Counted from the stretch's first letter, positions 18,405 through 26,671 are shown. The stretch is DNA of 64,000 nt from Aquamicrobium sp. (GCF_023954335.1 NZ_JAMLIE010000006.1:72943-136942), one strand, 5' to 3'. Notes: generated by a model from the sequence alone, not told the origin. Made by a program: numbers and translations.

Positions 18405-20369
18405 CTAGAACCTCGCCTTGACGCCGATGAAATAGCGCCGCCCCTCGTCGGCGAAGGCGTAGTCGCCGTTCTCGTCGGCGAGCCGCACGTCGGTGATGTT
18501 CTCGATGCCGAACTGGAGGGCGGCGTGTTCGTTGACATCGTAGCTGGCATAGGCCGACAGCAGCGCGTAGCCGGGCTGGCGGCCGGAGCCGGTCGTCGTC
18601 TTCTGCGGCCCGACATAGTTGACGCGCAGCGAGGTGGTGAGGTTTTCCAGCGGCGTCCATGCCAGCGTCGCGTTCGCGGCGTGGCGCGAGCGGCCGGGCA
18701 GTTGCTCGCCCGTCTCCCTGTCGACCGGGTCGAGCCAGGTGTAGTTGGCGTCGAGGCGCATGTCCCACGGCAGCTCGACGCCGCCGCCGAGCTCGATACC
18801 GCGGATGCGGGCGCTGTCGACGTTGACATAGGTCCAGGTCGCGCCCGGCGCGCCGCCACAGCGGACCACGCAGATCGTCTGGATCAGATTGTCCAGCTCG
18901 TTCTGGAACACCATGGCCCGCGCCGACCAGATGCCTTGCTGATACTCCAGCCCCGCCTCGAAGGAGAGGTTGGTCTCGGGCTTCAGGTCGGAATTGCCGA
19001 CGATGGTGAAGCGGCCGCCGCCGGCGATGGCGGCATAGTCCGGCGAAAGCTGCTTGAGCGTCGGCGCCTTGAAGCCGGTGCCGACCCCGGCCTTGAATGT
19101 CAGCGCGTCGTTGAAATGGTGCAGCAGGTAGGCGCGCGGGCTGGCGTGCCAGCCGAAATCCCGGTGGTGGTCGAAGCGGCCGCCGACCACGAGTTCCCAC
19201 GTGTCGCCGAGCAGGATCTCGTCCTGGACGAACGCCGCGTAATGCGTCTGCTCCGCCCGGCCGGCGGCGTTGACGGTCGGGTCCCCCAGCCATTCGTGGC
19301 GGACTTCCGCCCCGAGCGTGACCTTGTGGCCCTCGAACGGCGAAAAGCCGATCTGTCCGTCGCCGACGGTGTCGACGAAACGGTGCGGCCCGGAGGCGGC
19401 ACTGCCGTCGCTGCGGCGATTCTCGCGGTCGAGGATGGCGCTGTAGAGGCGAACGCGCGACGTTCCCCAGCTCCACTGGCCCTCATGCGAGAGCGAGACA
19501 CGCTGGCGCCGGATGTCGTCGTCGGAGCGGTAGAAGGCGCGCGGCGCGGGCGGGCGGGTGGCCGCCTCGATCCCCTGCCAGCGGTCCTCGAAGCCGACCC
19601 CGTAGGAGAGGTCGATGCGCCGGCGCTCGTCCGGCGTCCAGGTCAGCGTGGCGTTGCCGATGAACGTCCTCTCCTCGCCCGCGGACGAGACGCGCGGCTC
19701 CTGCGGCGAGGCGAGCTCGCTGCGCCCCTTGAACGCGCCCCAGACATTGAGGCCCAGCACGCCGGGGATCAGCGGGCCGCCGGCATAGCCGGAAAAACTG
19801 TAGCCGTTGCCGCCGAGGCCGTGCTGCGTCAGCAGCCCGGAGGCCGAGAACGAGCCGCGCCATGCGTCGGTCGCCCGCCGGGTGATGATGTTGACGACGC
19901 CGCCCAGCGCCTCCGAGCCGTAGAGCGAGGACATCGGCCCGCGCACCACCTCGATGCGCTCGATGGCTTCGGCCGGCACCCAGCCGAGCTCGTAGTCGGA
20001 ATGGGCGATGGCCGAGGCCGAATTGCTGACGCGCATGCCGTCGACCAGCACCAGGCTGTGGTCGGGCTGCATACCGCGGATGGAGATGCCGCGCCGCCCG
20101 AGGCCGATGCCCGTCAACTGGACGCCCGGCGTGCCCTCGATGGCGCTGGCGAGATCGCGCACCGGCCGCTCGCGCAGCTCCTCGCCGGTCACGACGGTGA
20201 CGCTGGCGGGCGCATCCTGAAGGAAACGCTCGCCGGCGGTCGCGGTGACGACGATGGGCGCGAGCACGGTGGCGTCGTGTCCGGGCGACTGGGCAAGGGC
20301 GCTGGCCGGCATCGAAACCGAGGCCAGCAGAATGGCGACGCCCGTTCTCGACGCGACGCGTGACGGCAT
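18405..20369 (-). CDS. TonB-dependent outer-membrane receptor of the CobN-like cluster
   Basis: A 654-residue outer-membrane receptor. A signal peptide ends near residue 26 (ALAQ), a TonB box is seen in APIVVTAT, the plug domain runs to about 170 (VVRGPMSSLYGSEALGGVVNIITR), and a 22-strand-type barrel follows, ending in Phe as expected for BAM insertion. The length is close to BtuB and haem receptors. It has an excellent AGGAGG site and heads the cluster, with a Zur-like operator about 50 bases upstream. The ligand is unknown: zinc or another metal complex, haem-like tetrapyrrole or corrinoid are possible. Confidence 0.93.
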   Translation of the reverse strand: MPSRVASRTGVAILLASVSMPASALAQSPGHDATVLAPIVVTATAGERFLQDAPASVTVVTGEELRERPVRDLASAIEGTPGVQLTGIGLGRRGISIRGMQPDHSLVLVDGMRVSNSASAIAHSDYELGWVPAEAIERIEVVRGPMSSLYGSEALGGVVNIITRRATDAWRGSFSASGLLTQHGLGGNGYSFSGYAGGPLIPGVLGLNVWGAFKGRSELASPQEPRVSSAGEERTFIGNATLTWTPDERRRIDLSYGVGFEDRWQGIEAATRPPAPRAFYRSDDDIRRQRVSLSHEGQWSWGTSRVRLYSAILDRENRRSDGSAASGPHRFVDTVGDGQIGFSPFEGHKVTLGAEVRHEWLGDPTVNAAGRAEQTHYAAFVQDEILLGDTWELVVGGRFDHHRDFGWHASPRAYLLHHFNDALTFKAGVGTGFKAPTLKQLSPDYAAIAGGGRFTIVGNSDLKPETNLSFEAGLEYQQGIWSARAMVFQNELDNLIQTICVVRCGGAPGATWTYVNVDSARIRGIELGGGVELPWDMRLDANYTWLDPVDRETGEQLPGRSRHAANATLAWTPLENLTTSLRVNYVGPQKTTTGSGRQPGYALLSAYASYDVNEHAALQFGIENITDVRLADENGDYAFADEGRRYFIGVKARF

Positions 20370-20416
20370 GAGATCCTCCTGGAAAGAAAGCCCGTTGGGA
20401 ATTACGTTATATCGTT

Positions 20417-20439
20417 ACTATGTAATAGTATAACATTTG
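20417..20439. promoter_or_regulatory. Zur-like operator upstream of the TonB receptor operon
   Basis: A 23-bp site of two 11-base halves around one base. Read on the plus strand, the right half TATAACATTTG matches 10 of 11 positions of the classical enterobacterial Zur half-site TATAACATTTC; the left half ACTATGTAATA matches 7 of 11. It lies 48 to 70 bases before the receptor start and overlaps a TATACT -10-like hexamer on the minus strand. Zinc-bound Zur would repress there. A Fur or Mur site is less likely because the GTTATA/TATAAC cores fit Zur. Confidence 0.55.
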
Positions 20440-20599
20440 ACAAGGGCAAAAATGCCGACCCCGCCCGGCGGCGGCGGGATCGGGGGAGACGTGCCGGGAG
20501 AATCGAAGGAGCGCCCTCTCCACTCGGCGAGAGCGGAACGAGGGTAGGCGCGTCATCGCGTGTCGTGCCTTATGTGCATCATCTGCGCCGCCGGCGCTA

Positions 20600-20645
20600 C
20601 CCCTCATCCGGCTGCCGCCACCTTCTCCCCGTGAACGGGGAGAAG
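20600..20645 (+). repeat. Rhizobial intergenic palindromic repeat, copy 1
   Basis: The element reads CCCCTCATCCGGCTGCC, then ends in a hairpin with arms CTTCTCCCCGT and ACGGGGAGAAG. Its reverse complement recurs at 20716-20763. Elements of this shape are scattered between genes in many rhizobial genomes (recognised from memory, not searched). Not a CRISPR repeat. Confidence 0.7.
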
Positions 20646-20715
20646 AAAGCTGCCGCCCTTGCTTTCGCCAATCGCATGCGTGCCAAGAAGACCTTTGGGA
20701 TTGCGGCCGGCATTC

Positions 20716-20763
20716 CTTCTCCCCGTTCACGGGGAGAAGGTGCCCGAAGGGCGGATGAGGGGC
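20716..20763 (-). repeat. Rhizobial intergenic palindromic repeat, copy 2 (inverted)
   Basis: Inverted copy of the element at 20600-20645: the hairpin arms CTTCTCCCCGT and ACGGGGAGAAG come first and GGCGGATGAGGGGC closes it. The 24-base hairpin cores of the two copies are exact reverse complements, so a single transcript through both could fold the 70-base interval into one long stem-loop. Confidence 0.7.
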
Positions 20764-20883
20764 GGCGCAGGCGGTCAAAGATCGCGCTCCTGCGGAGCGG
20801 ATGAGATGAGACACGCCCTAGCCGCCTTACGGCTGGCGACGGACGATGAAGCAGGCGGCGCGGAAATTCAGGGCGCTGAAACG

Positions 20884-20970
20884 AAAAAGGCCGGGCACGG
20901 CCCGACCTTCCTCTGCCGCCTCGACATCCTGCCAGTACATCCGTGGTCAGAGATGGAAGCGATCTACTTG
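20884..20970 (-). ncRNA. Candidate small RNA with intrinsic terminator
   Basis: On the minus strand a 7-bp stem (20889-20907, arms GGTCGGG and CCCGGCC) is followed by five T, a good intrinsic terminator with no gene in front of it. About 75 bases upstream are CTTCAT (20999-21004) and CCATAT (20977-20982), spaced 16 bases, resembling an alphaproteobacterial sigma-70 promoter. An RNA of about 85-90 nt is predicted. A 37-codon open frame (20827-20940, MYWQDVEAAEEG...) crosses the terminator and is an alternative reading. Confidence 0.4.
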
Positions 20971-21040
20971 CAGCCTATATGGGGATAGTTAACGAAATAT
21001 GAAGACCCGTCGCCGGGAAAATTATCCCCACAAAAGACAT

Positions 21041-21071
21041 GCGGCCCGCTCCCCCGAGGGAAGCGGGCCGC
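21041..21071 (-). terminator. Intrinsic terminator after the Fe-alcohol dehydrogenase gene
   Basis: Perfect 10-bp stem: GCGGCCCGCT at 21041-21050 pairs with AGCGGGCCGC at 21062-21071. On the minus strand it is followed by ATGTCTTTTG, a modest T-rich tail. It lies 25 bases past the stop of the dehydrogenase gene. Confidence 0.7.
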
Positions 21072-21095
21072 AGGAAGGCTTGCCGAAGGGCCCGC

Positions 21096-22268
21096 TCAGA
21101 GCTTGCCGGCGATCGCCGCGTCGAGAAGCGACAGCGCCGCGTCCTTGGTCAGCTTGACCGGATTGCCGCCGGCGGTCGGGTCGACGATGGCCATCTCGGC
21201 GATCAGGTCCTTGCGCGCGGCGTCCGGGGCGAAGTCCTTGATGAACTCGGGCAGCGTGTGCGGCACGTTCAGCCCCTTGCGCAGCGCAAGCACCGCCCCG
21301 GCGAAGCCGTCGAAGCCGCCCTCGATCCCGAGATAGGCGGCGGCGCGGGCGATCCGCGCCTCGATGGCCGGCCGGTTGAAGGCCAGCACATAGGGCATGA
21401 ACACGGCGTTGGTCATGCCGTGATGCGTGTCGTAGAGCGCGCCGATCGGGTGCGACAGCGAATGGATCGCGCCGAGCCCCTTCTGGAACGCGGTCGCGCC
21501 CATGGCCGCGGCCGACATCATGTGCGCGCGGGCCTCGAGGTCCGCGCCGTTGGCGAACGCCTTCGGCAGGTTCTCGAAGGAAAGCCGCATGCCCTCCAGC
21601 GCGATGCCGTCGGCCATCGGGTGGTAGCCGGGCGCGCAATAGGCCTCGAGGCAGTGGGCGAGCGCGTCCATGCCGGTGCCGGCGGTGATGAAGGCCGGCA
21701 TGCCGGCCGTCAGCTCGGCGTCGGCGATGACGATGGCCGGCATCATCTTCGGGTGGAAGATCACCTTCTTGGTGTGGCTCGCCTCATGCGTCAGCACGCC
21801 GGCGCGGCCGACCTCGGAGCCGGTGCCGGCCGTCGTCGGCACCGCGACGATGGGCGCGATCTTCGAGGCGTCGGCGCGCGTCCACCAGTCGCCGATGTCC
21901 TCGAAATCCCAGACCGGGCGCGCCTGATGCGCCTGGAAGGCGATCAGCTTGCCGAGGTCGAGCGCCGAGCCGCCGCCGAAGGCGACGACGCCGTCATGGC
22001 CGCCCGCCTTGTAGACCTCGATGCCGGCATAAAGGTTCGATTCCACCGGGTTGGGCTTGACGTCGGAGAAGACACCGTGGGGGATGCCGGCGTCGGTGAG
22101 CAGCTTCAGCGTCGAGGCCGTCACCGGCAGCTTCGCCAGCCCCGGATCGGTGACGAAGAGCGGGTTCTTGATGCCCACCTCCTTCAGCACCTCGGGCAGC
22201 TCCCTGATACGGCCGGCGCCGAAGCGGACGGTGGTGGGGTAGTTCCATTTCGAGACGAGGTTGGTCAT
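21096..22268 (-). CDS. Iron-containing (group III) alcohol dehydrogenase
   Basis: A 390-residue Fe-type alcohol dehydrogenase. It shows GGGSALDLGK for NAD(P) binding, PTTAGTGSEVG, DALAHCLEAYCAPGYHPMADG with the first metal His, and HSLSHPIGALYDTHHGMTNAVFMP with the other metal ligands. The ATG at 22268 begins MTNLVSKWNYPTTVRFG. It is 26 bases after the aldehyde dehydrogenase gene and third after the glutamine-synthetase-like gene. In that setting it may oxidise the hydroxyl of a gamma-glutamylated amino alcohol to an aldehyde. Alternative: a general alkanol dehydrogenase. Confidence 0.93.
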   Translation of the reverse strand: MTNLVSKWNYPTTVRFGAGRIRELPEVLKEVGIKNPLFVTDPGLAKLPVTASTLKLLTDAGIPHGVFSDVKPNPVESNLYAGIEVYKAGGHDGVVAFGGGSALDLGKLIAFQAHQARPVWDFEDIGDWWTRADASKIAPIVAVPTTAGTGSEVGRAGVLTHEASHTKKVIFHPKMMPAIVIADAELTAGMPAFITAGTGMDALAHCLEAYCAPGYHPMADGIALEGMRLSFENLPKAFANGADLEARAHMMSAAAMGATAFQKGLGAIHSLSHPIGALYDTHHGMTNAVFMPYVLAFNRPAIEARIARAAAYLGIEGGFDGFAGAVLALRKGLNVPHTLPEFIKDFAPDAARKDLIAEMAIVDPTAGGNPVKLTKDAALSLLDAAIAGKL

Positions 22269-22294
22269 GATGTGTTCGTGGTCTTTCTGAGAGA

Positions 22295-23680
22295 TCAGAT
22301 CGCTTCGCGCAGGTGGTAGCTCTTCGGCCGCGTCAGGTTCTCGTAGCCGACGAGGCCCATCGCCCCGCCCTTGCCCGTGTCCTTGACGCCGGTCCAGACG
22401 AGGCCGGGATCGACATAGTCGCAGCGGTTCATGAACACGGTGCCGGTCTCGATCCGGTCGCCGATGGCCGCCGCATGCTCGATGTCGGTGGTCCACACAG
22501 AGGCGGTGAGGCCGTAGGGGCTGTCGTTCATCAGCTGGACCGCCTCCTCGTCGTCGCGCACCTTCATGATGCCGACGATCGGGCCGAAGCTCTCCTCGCG
22601 CATCACGCTCATCTGGTGGTTGACGCCCGTCAGCACCTCGGGCGCGAGATAGGGCGAGCCGGCCGCGTCGCCCTCCACCTTCATGCCGATACGGGCGACG
22701 GCGCCCTTGCGCAGGGCCTCGGCCTTCTGCTCGCGGATGAAGTCGGCGAAGCGCGCCTGCGCCATCGGGCCCATGGTCGTCGCCGCATCGAGCGGGTTGC
22801 CGACGACATAGTTTTTCGTCTCGGCGATGAAGCCCTCGACGAACTGGTCGTAGACCTTCTCGTGGACGTAGACACGCTCGATGCCGCAGCAGCACTGGCC
22901 GGTGTTGTAGAACGCGCCGTCGACCAGATTGGCGATGGCGTGGTCGAGCTTGGCGTCCGGCAGCACATAGGCCGGGTCCTTGCCGCCGAGCTCCAGCCCC
23001 AACGTCATGAAGGTGCCGGCCGCAGCCTTCTCGATGGCGCGCCCGCCGGCGACCGAGCCGGTGAAGTTGCAATGGTCGATCTCGCCGGAGCCGAGCAGCT
23101 TCTCGGTCTGGCCATGGGAGAGGACGACGTTCTGGAACAGGCCCTTCGGCAGCCCGGCAGCGTCGAACGCCTTCTGGAAACGCTCGCCGACCAGCAGCGT
23201 CTGCGCCGCGTGCTTGAGGATCACCGCATTGCCCGCCATCAGCGCCGGCACGACCGAATTGACCGTGGTGAGATAGGGATAGTTCCACGGCGCGATGGTC
23301 ATCACGATGCCGAGCGGCGCGCGCTTGAGGTACCGGCGGAAGCCGGGGCGATCCTCGGGGACGTACGGCGCCAGCGCCTTCTCGGCCAGCGCCACCATGT
23401 AGCGGGTGCGCTCCTCGACGCCGCCCTTCTCGCCGCCGTAGCGCACCGGGCGGCCCATCTGCCAGGCGATCTCCGGCACGATCTCGTCGTTCATGGCCAG
23501 CAAGGCCTCGAGGAAGGCGAGCAGGTATTTCGAGCGTTCGCCGATGGAGACGTTCGCCCACTCAGCCTGCGCCGCGCGGGCGCGGGCGAGCGCCGCCGCG
23601 ATTTCCGCCTCGGTGGCGGTCGGCCGCTCGGCATAGATCGAGCCGTCAATAGGGGATTTCAGCTTGACCGTTTCGGTCAT
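22295..23680 (-). CDS. NAD(P)-dependent aldehyde dehydrogenase
   Basis: A 461-residue aldehyde dehydrogenase. APWNYPYLTTVNSVVPAL carries the oxyanion Asn, FTGSVAGG the cofactor loop, LELGGKDPAYV the general-base Glu and TGQCCCGIERVYV the nucleophile (Cys264 within three Cys in a row). The ATG at 23680 was chosen because family members begin close to the MTETVKLKSPIDG opening; the frame itself is open far upstream. It is placed between the ligase and the alcohol dehydrogenase, suggesting oxidation of the aldehyde made by the latter. Confidence 0.92.
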   Translation of the reverse strand: MTETVKLKSPIDGSIYAERPTATEAEIAAALARARAAQAEWANVSIGERSKYLLAFLEALLAMNDEIVPEIAWQMGRPVRYGGEKGGVEERTRYMVALAEKALAPYVPEDRPGFRRYLKRAPLGIVMTIAPWNYPYLTTVNSVVPALMAGNAVILKHAAQTLLVGERFQKAFDAAGLPKGLFQNVVLSHGQTEKLLGSGEIDHCNFTGSVAGGRAIEKAAAGTFMTLGLELGGKDPAYVLPDAKLDHAIANLVDGAFYNTGQCCCGIERVYVHEKVYDQFVEGFIAETKNYVVGNPLDAATTMGPMAQARFADFIREQKAEALRKGAVARIGMKVEGDAAGSPYLAPEVLTGVNHQMSVMREESFGPIVGIMKVRDDEEAVQLMNDSPYGLTASVWTTDIEHAAAIGDRIETGTVFMNRCDYVDPGLVWTGVKDTGKGGAMGLVGYENLTRPKSYHLREAI

Positions 23681-23701
23681 GAGAGCCTCTTTTTCTTCGA
23701 C

Positions 23702-23745
23702 GCAATTCCGGACGGAAAACCGCTTCACACTTTTCCTGGAATTGC
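23702..23745. repeat. Rhizobial GCAATTCC palindromic intergenic element
   Basis: Perfect arms GCAATTCC and GGAATTGC enclose a 28-base loop that itself holds CGGTTTTCCG-type symmetry. The layout matches a short element that I recognise as very common between genes in Rhizobiales (memory, not search). It lies in the 77-base gap between the ligase and aldehyde dehydrogenase genes and could affect mRNA stability in the operon. Confidence 0.55.
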
Positions 23746-23757
23746 TTTTTTGGATTA

Positions 23758-25128
23758 TCAGTAGCGTTCGAAGCCGCGATGCAGCTCCCAGTCGGTGATG
23801 CGGCGGTCGTATTCCATCTGCTCCCAGCGGGCGGTGTGCAGGTAGTGCTCGATCACCTCCTCGCCCAGCGCCGCCTTCAGCATCTTCGACTTCGCCATCG
23901 CGTCGATGGCCTCGCGCAGCGTCTTCGGAATCTCGGTCAGGCGCGCGGCCTGGTAGGCGTCGCCCTCGAAGGGCTTCGCCAGTTCCAGCTTCTCGTCGAT
24001 GCCGGCGAGCCCGGCCGCGATCAGCGCCGCGAAGGCGAGATAGGGGTTCAAATCCGCGCCGCCGATGCGGCATTCGATGCGGATGCCCTTCGTCCCCTCG
24101 CCGCACAGGCGAAAGCCCGCCGTGCGGTTGTCGAGGCTCCACGCGGTCTTGGTCGGCGCGAAGGTGCCGGCCTGGAACCGCTTGTAGGAGTTGATGTAGG
24201 GGCACAGGAACCAGGTGAAGTCGCGGGCGTATTTGAGCTGCCCCGCCACCCACGCGCGCATCAACGGCGTCATCGTGTATTCGGCCTTGGGGTCGAAGAA
24301 CAGGGATTTCTTGCCGTCGGCGCTCCACAGCGAATTGTGGATGTGGCTCGACGAGCCGGCGAGGCCGTAATCGTACTTGGCCATGAAGGTGATGGCCTTG
24401 CCCTCGGAATAGGCGATGTGCTTGGCCCCGTCCTTCAGCACGACGTGCCGGTCGGCCATTTCCATCGCCTCGGCGTAGCGCACGTTGATCTCTTCCTGCC
24501 CCGGCCCCCACTCGCCCTTGGAGTTCTCGATGGGAATGCCGGCCGCCTCCATCTCGTTGCGCATCCGGCGCATCACGCCTTCCTCCTTCGAGGTCAGGCC
24601 GATCAGGTAGTCCTCGATATAGGGCGAAGCCGTGTCGAGCCCCTGCCAGTGCTTGGCGCGCGCCGTGGCGTAGGTCTCGTCGAACAGGTAGAATTCGAGC
24701 TCGGAGGCGAAATAGGCGAGGTAGCCGTGCTCGGTCAGCCGGGCGAGCTGCTTCTTGAGGATGCCGCGCGGCGAATGCGGCAGGTCCTGATGCGTGTGAT
24801 GGTCCTGGATGTCGCACAGCACCAGCGCCGTCTTTTCCAGCCACGGCGTCAGGCGGATGGTGGAAAGGTCGGGCTTCATGACGAAGTCGCCGTAGCCCTT
24901 GGACCAGCTCGCCGCCTTGTAGCCCGGCACCGGCTCCATATCGATGTCGTCCGCGAGAAGATAGTTGCAGCCGTGCGTCTCGCCATAGGCGGATTCGACG
25001 AAGAACTTCGCCAGGAAGCGCTTGCCGATCAGCCGGCCCTGCATGTCGACGCCGCCGACGAGGATCGTGTCGATCTCCCCGGCCCCGACCCTCTTCTTCA
25101 GATCATCGAACGAAATCGTGCCTGCCAC
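23758..25128 (-). CDS. Glutamine-synthetase-family gamma-glutamyl-amine ligase
   Basis: A 456-residue GS-fold ligase. SELEFYLF, GWGPGQEEINVRYAEA-type metal and substrate residues, AGSSSHIHNSLW with the active-site His, and RLCGEGTKGIRIECRIGGADLNPYLAFAALIAAGL are all present. The fold is that of PuuA/GlnT/GmaS-type enzymes rather than the 12-subunit GlnA1, so an amine other than ammonia is the likely acceptor. A GTG start (25128) is supported by AAGGGGAAAC before it. Followed by aldehyde and alcohol dehydrogenases, it may glutamylate an amino alcohol such as ethanolamine. Confidence 0.88.
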   Translation of the reverse strand: MAGTISFDDLKKRVGAGEIDTILVGGVDMQGRLIGKRFLAKFFVESAYGETHGCNYLLADDIDMEPVPGYKAASWSKGYGDFVMKPDLSTIRLTPWLEKTALVLCDIQDHHTHQDLPHSPRGILKKQLARLTEHGYLAYFASELEFYLFDETYATARAKHWQGLDTASPYIEDYLIGLTSKEEGVMRRMRNEMEAAGIPIENSKGEWGPGQEEINVRYAEAMEMADRHVVLKDGAKHIAYSEGKAITFMAKYDYGLAGSSSHIHNSLWSADGKKSLFFDPKAEYTMTPLMRAWVAGQLKYARDFTWFLCPYINSYKRFQAGTFAPTKTAWSLDNRTAGFRLCGEGTKGIRIECRIGGADLNPYLAFAALIAAGLAGIDEKLELAKPFEGDAYQAARLTEIPKTLREAIDAMAKSKMLKAALGEEVIEHYLHTARWEQMEYDRRITDWELHRGFERY

Positions 25129-25510
25129 TTTGTTTCCCCTTGGCTCCGGCCTGGGGTCCGGAGCTTCTTGTGTTGATCGCCTATCGTCTGCGCATCCGCA
25201 TCCGTCCGCGCAACGGGCCAGCCGGGACCCCGATAGGGGCCAGGCCGGGAGGTGTTTTACAGACAGAACGGGCCGGAATCGAGCGGCTTGTTGCATGACG
25301 GACATGACGCCGGCGCATCGCAAACCCGCCCGAACGGCGATCAAATTACCGATATTTAATGCGTAAACCGCTTTATCCCCCGGCGGCACTTGGCATAGTA
25401 ACGTGAAAGGGACGCCTGCGCGCATGAGGCGAGCGGCTCTTACAGGCTCGCTTTCCGGCTGCTCGAACCTGTCGAACGCCGGCTCAGCCGCCCTTGATGC
25501 GGAGTAATGG
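25129..25510. other. Divergent intergenic region
   Basis: About 380 bases between the ligase gene (minus) and the efflux adaptor gene (plus). The ligase leader contains an inverted repeat, GCTCCGG at 25143-25149 and CCGGAGC at 25158-25164. A locally AT-rich stretch near 25335-25365 (AAATTACCGATATTTAATGCG) may hold promoters. I see no gene, tRNA or known riboswitch. Confidence 0.5.
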
Positions 25511-26671
25511 ATGTCTCTGTGGAAGCAATTGCTCGTCTCGCTGGTCGTCGTCGTGGCCGCGGCGGTGCTGTGGGCGCGGTTCTACACCGGCGCACCCGAC
25601 ATCCTCGCCCGCTACGGGCTGGAATGGATCGCGCCGGAGCGCACCGGAACCGGCGAGGCAGGCGGGCCGCAGGGTGACGGCCCGGGCGGGCAGCAGGTGC
25701 CCGCCGTGGTCACCGCCGTCATCGGCACGGCGACGATCAACGACCGTCTGGTCGCCATCGGCACCGGCCGGGCGCTGAACTCGGTCTCGGTGATGCCGTT
25801 CTCCTCCGGCCGGCTGACGGAGATCCTCGTCGAATCCGGCAGTCGCGTCGGCGCCGGCGAGGCCATCGCCCGGCTCGATTCCGACGCCGAGGAAATCGCC
25901 CTCGACCGCGCCCGCATCGCGCTCGAGGACGCCAACGCCCGGCTGGAGCGGGTGAAGGCGCTGCGCGCCTCCAACACCGTCACCGCCGTGCAGCAGACCG
26001 AGGCAGAGCTTGCCGTCTCCAACGCGCGCCTTGCCGTGCGGGACGCCGAGCTGACGCTGGAGCGGCGTTCGATCCGCGCGCCGATTTCCGGCATCGTCGG
26101 CATCATCCCGGTCACGGTCGGCAACCACATGACCCAGCAGAGCGTCATCGCCACCATCGACGACCGCTCGCGCATCGTCGTCGATTTCTGGGTGCCCGAG
26201 CGTTTCGCCGGCATGGTCTCGGTCGGCCAACCCGTCTCGGCCGCCTCCGTGGCGCGGCCCGACGACGGCTTCCGCGGCGTCGTCAGCGCCGTCGACAGCC
26301 GCATCGATTCCCAGAGCCGCACACTGCAGATCCAGGCCAGCATCGACAACTCGTCCGACGCGCTGCGTGCCGGCATGTCGTTCCAGATCGGGATGAGCTT
26401 CCCCGGCGACACCTACCCCGCCGTCAATCCGCTCGCGGTCCAGTGGGGCGCGGAAGGCGCCTTCGTGTGGCTGATCGAGGACGGGCTCGCGCGCCGGGTC
26501 CCCGTGCGCATCATCCAGCGCAACACCGACACCGTGCTGGTCGCCGGCGATCTGGAAGCCGGCGCCGCGGTCGTCACCGAGGGCATCCATGCGGTGCGCG
26601 AGGGCGCGCCCGTGCGCATCCTCAACCCCGTGGCCGGCGGCGTGCCGACAGCCGCCGTCACCGGCTCCTGA
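25511..26671 (+). CDS. RND efflux periplasmic adaptor (HlyD/MFP family)
   Basis: A 386-residue membrane-fusion protein. One amino-terminal anchor (LLVSLVVVVAAAVLWARFY, residues 7-25) precedes a barrel-sandwich domain interrupted by an alpha hairpin (about 125-175, LDRARIALEDANARLERVKAL) and the lipoyl-like SIRAPISGIVG closing strand. It joins the downstream RND pump to an outer-membrane channel, which is not encoded here. The RND gene starts 20 bases later, so they form an operon. There is no lipobox, so anchoring is by the helix. Confidence 0.93.
   Translation: MSLWKQLLVSLVVVVAAAVLWARFYTGAPDILARYGLEWIAPERTGTGEAGGPQGDGPGGQQVPAVVTAVIGTATINDRLVAIGTGRALNSVSVMPFSSGRLTEILVESGSRVGAGEAIARLDSDAEEIALDRARIALEDANARLERVKALRASNTVTAVQQTEAELAVSNARLAVRDAELTLERRSIRAPISGIVGIIPVTVGNHMTQQSVIATIDDRSRIVVDFWVPERFAGMVSVGQPVSAASVARPDDGFRGVVSAVDSRIDSQSRTLQIQASIDNSSDALRAGMSFQIGMSFPGDTYPAVNPLAVQWGAEGAFVWLIEDGLARRVPVRIIQRNTDTVLVAGDLEAGAAVVTEGIHAVREGAPVRILNPVAGGVPTAAVTGS

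Larger units (their letters stand above)
20370..21095. other. Gene-free interval of about 0.7 kb
   Basis: Between the divergently read ends of the receptor and the Fe-alcohol dehydrogenase I see no convincing protein gene. From left to right it holds the receptor leader and Zur-like site (to 20439), about 160 bases without recognisable features, two inverted palindromic repeats (20600-20645 and 20716-20763), a small hairpin (20785-20799), a candidate small RNA with terminator (20884-20970), its possible promoter, and the dehydrogenase terminator (21041-21071). Small open frames here overlap the repeats and look accidental. Confidence 0.6.

Noticed and set aside
17625..20363. A 912-codon open frame opposite the TonB receptor and the start of the CobN-like gene
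   Set aside because: Composition (Arg, Ala, Asp, His-rich) and exact antisense overlap with two well-supported genes show a high-GC shadow.
20370..20600. Cobalamin riboswitch upstream of the TonB receptor
   Set aside because: No B12 box or long structured leader; the start lies only about 50 bases after the Zur-like site.
20600..20763. CRISPR array
   Set aside because: Only two copies, in opposite orientation, no regular spacers or cas genes.
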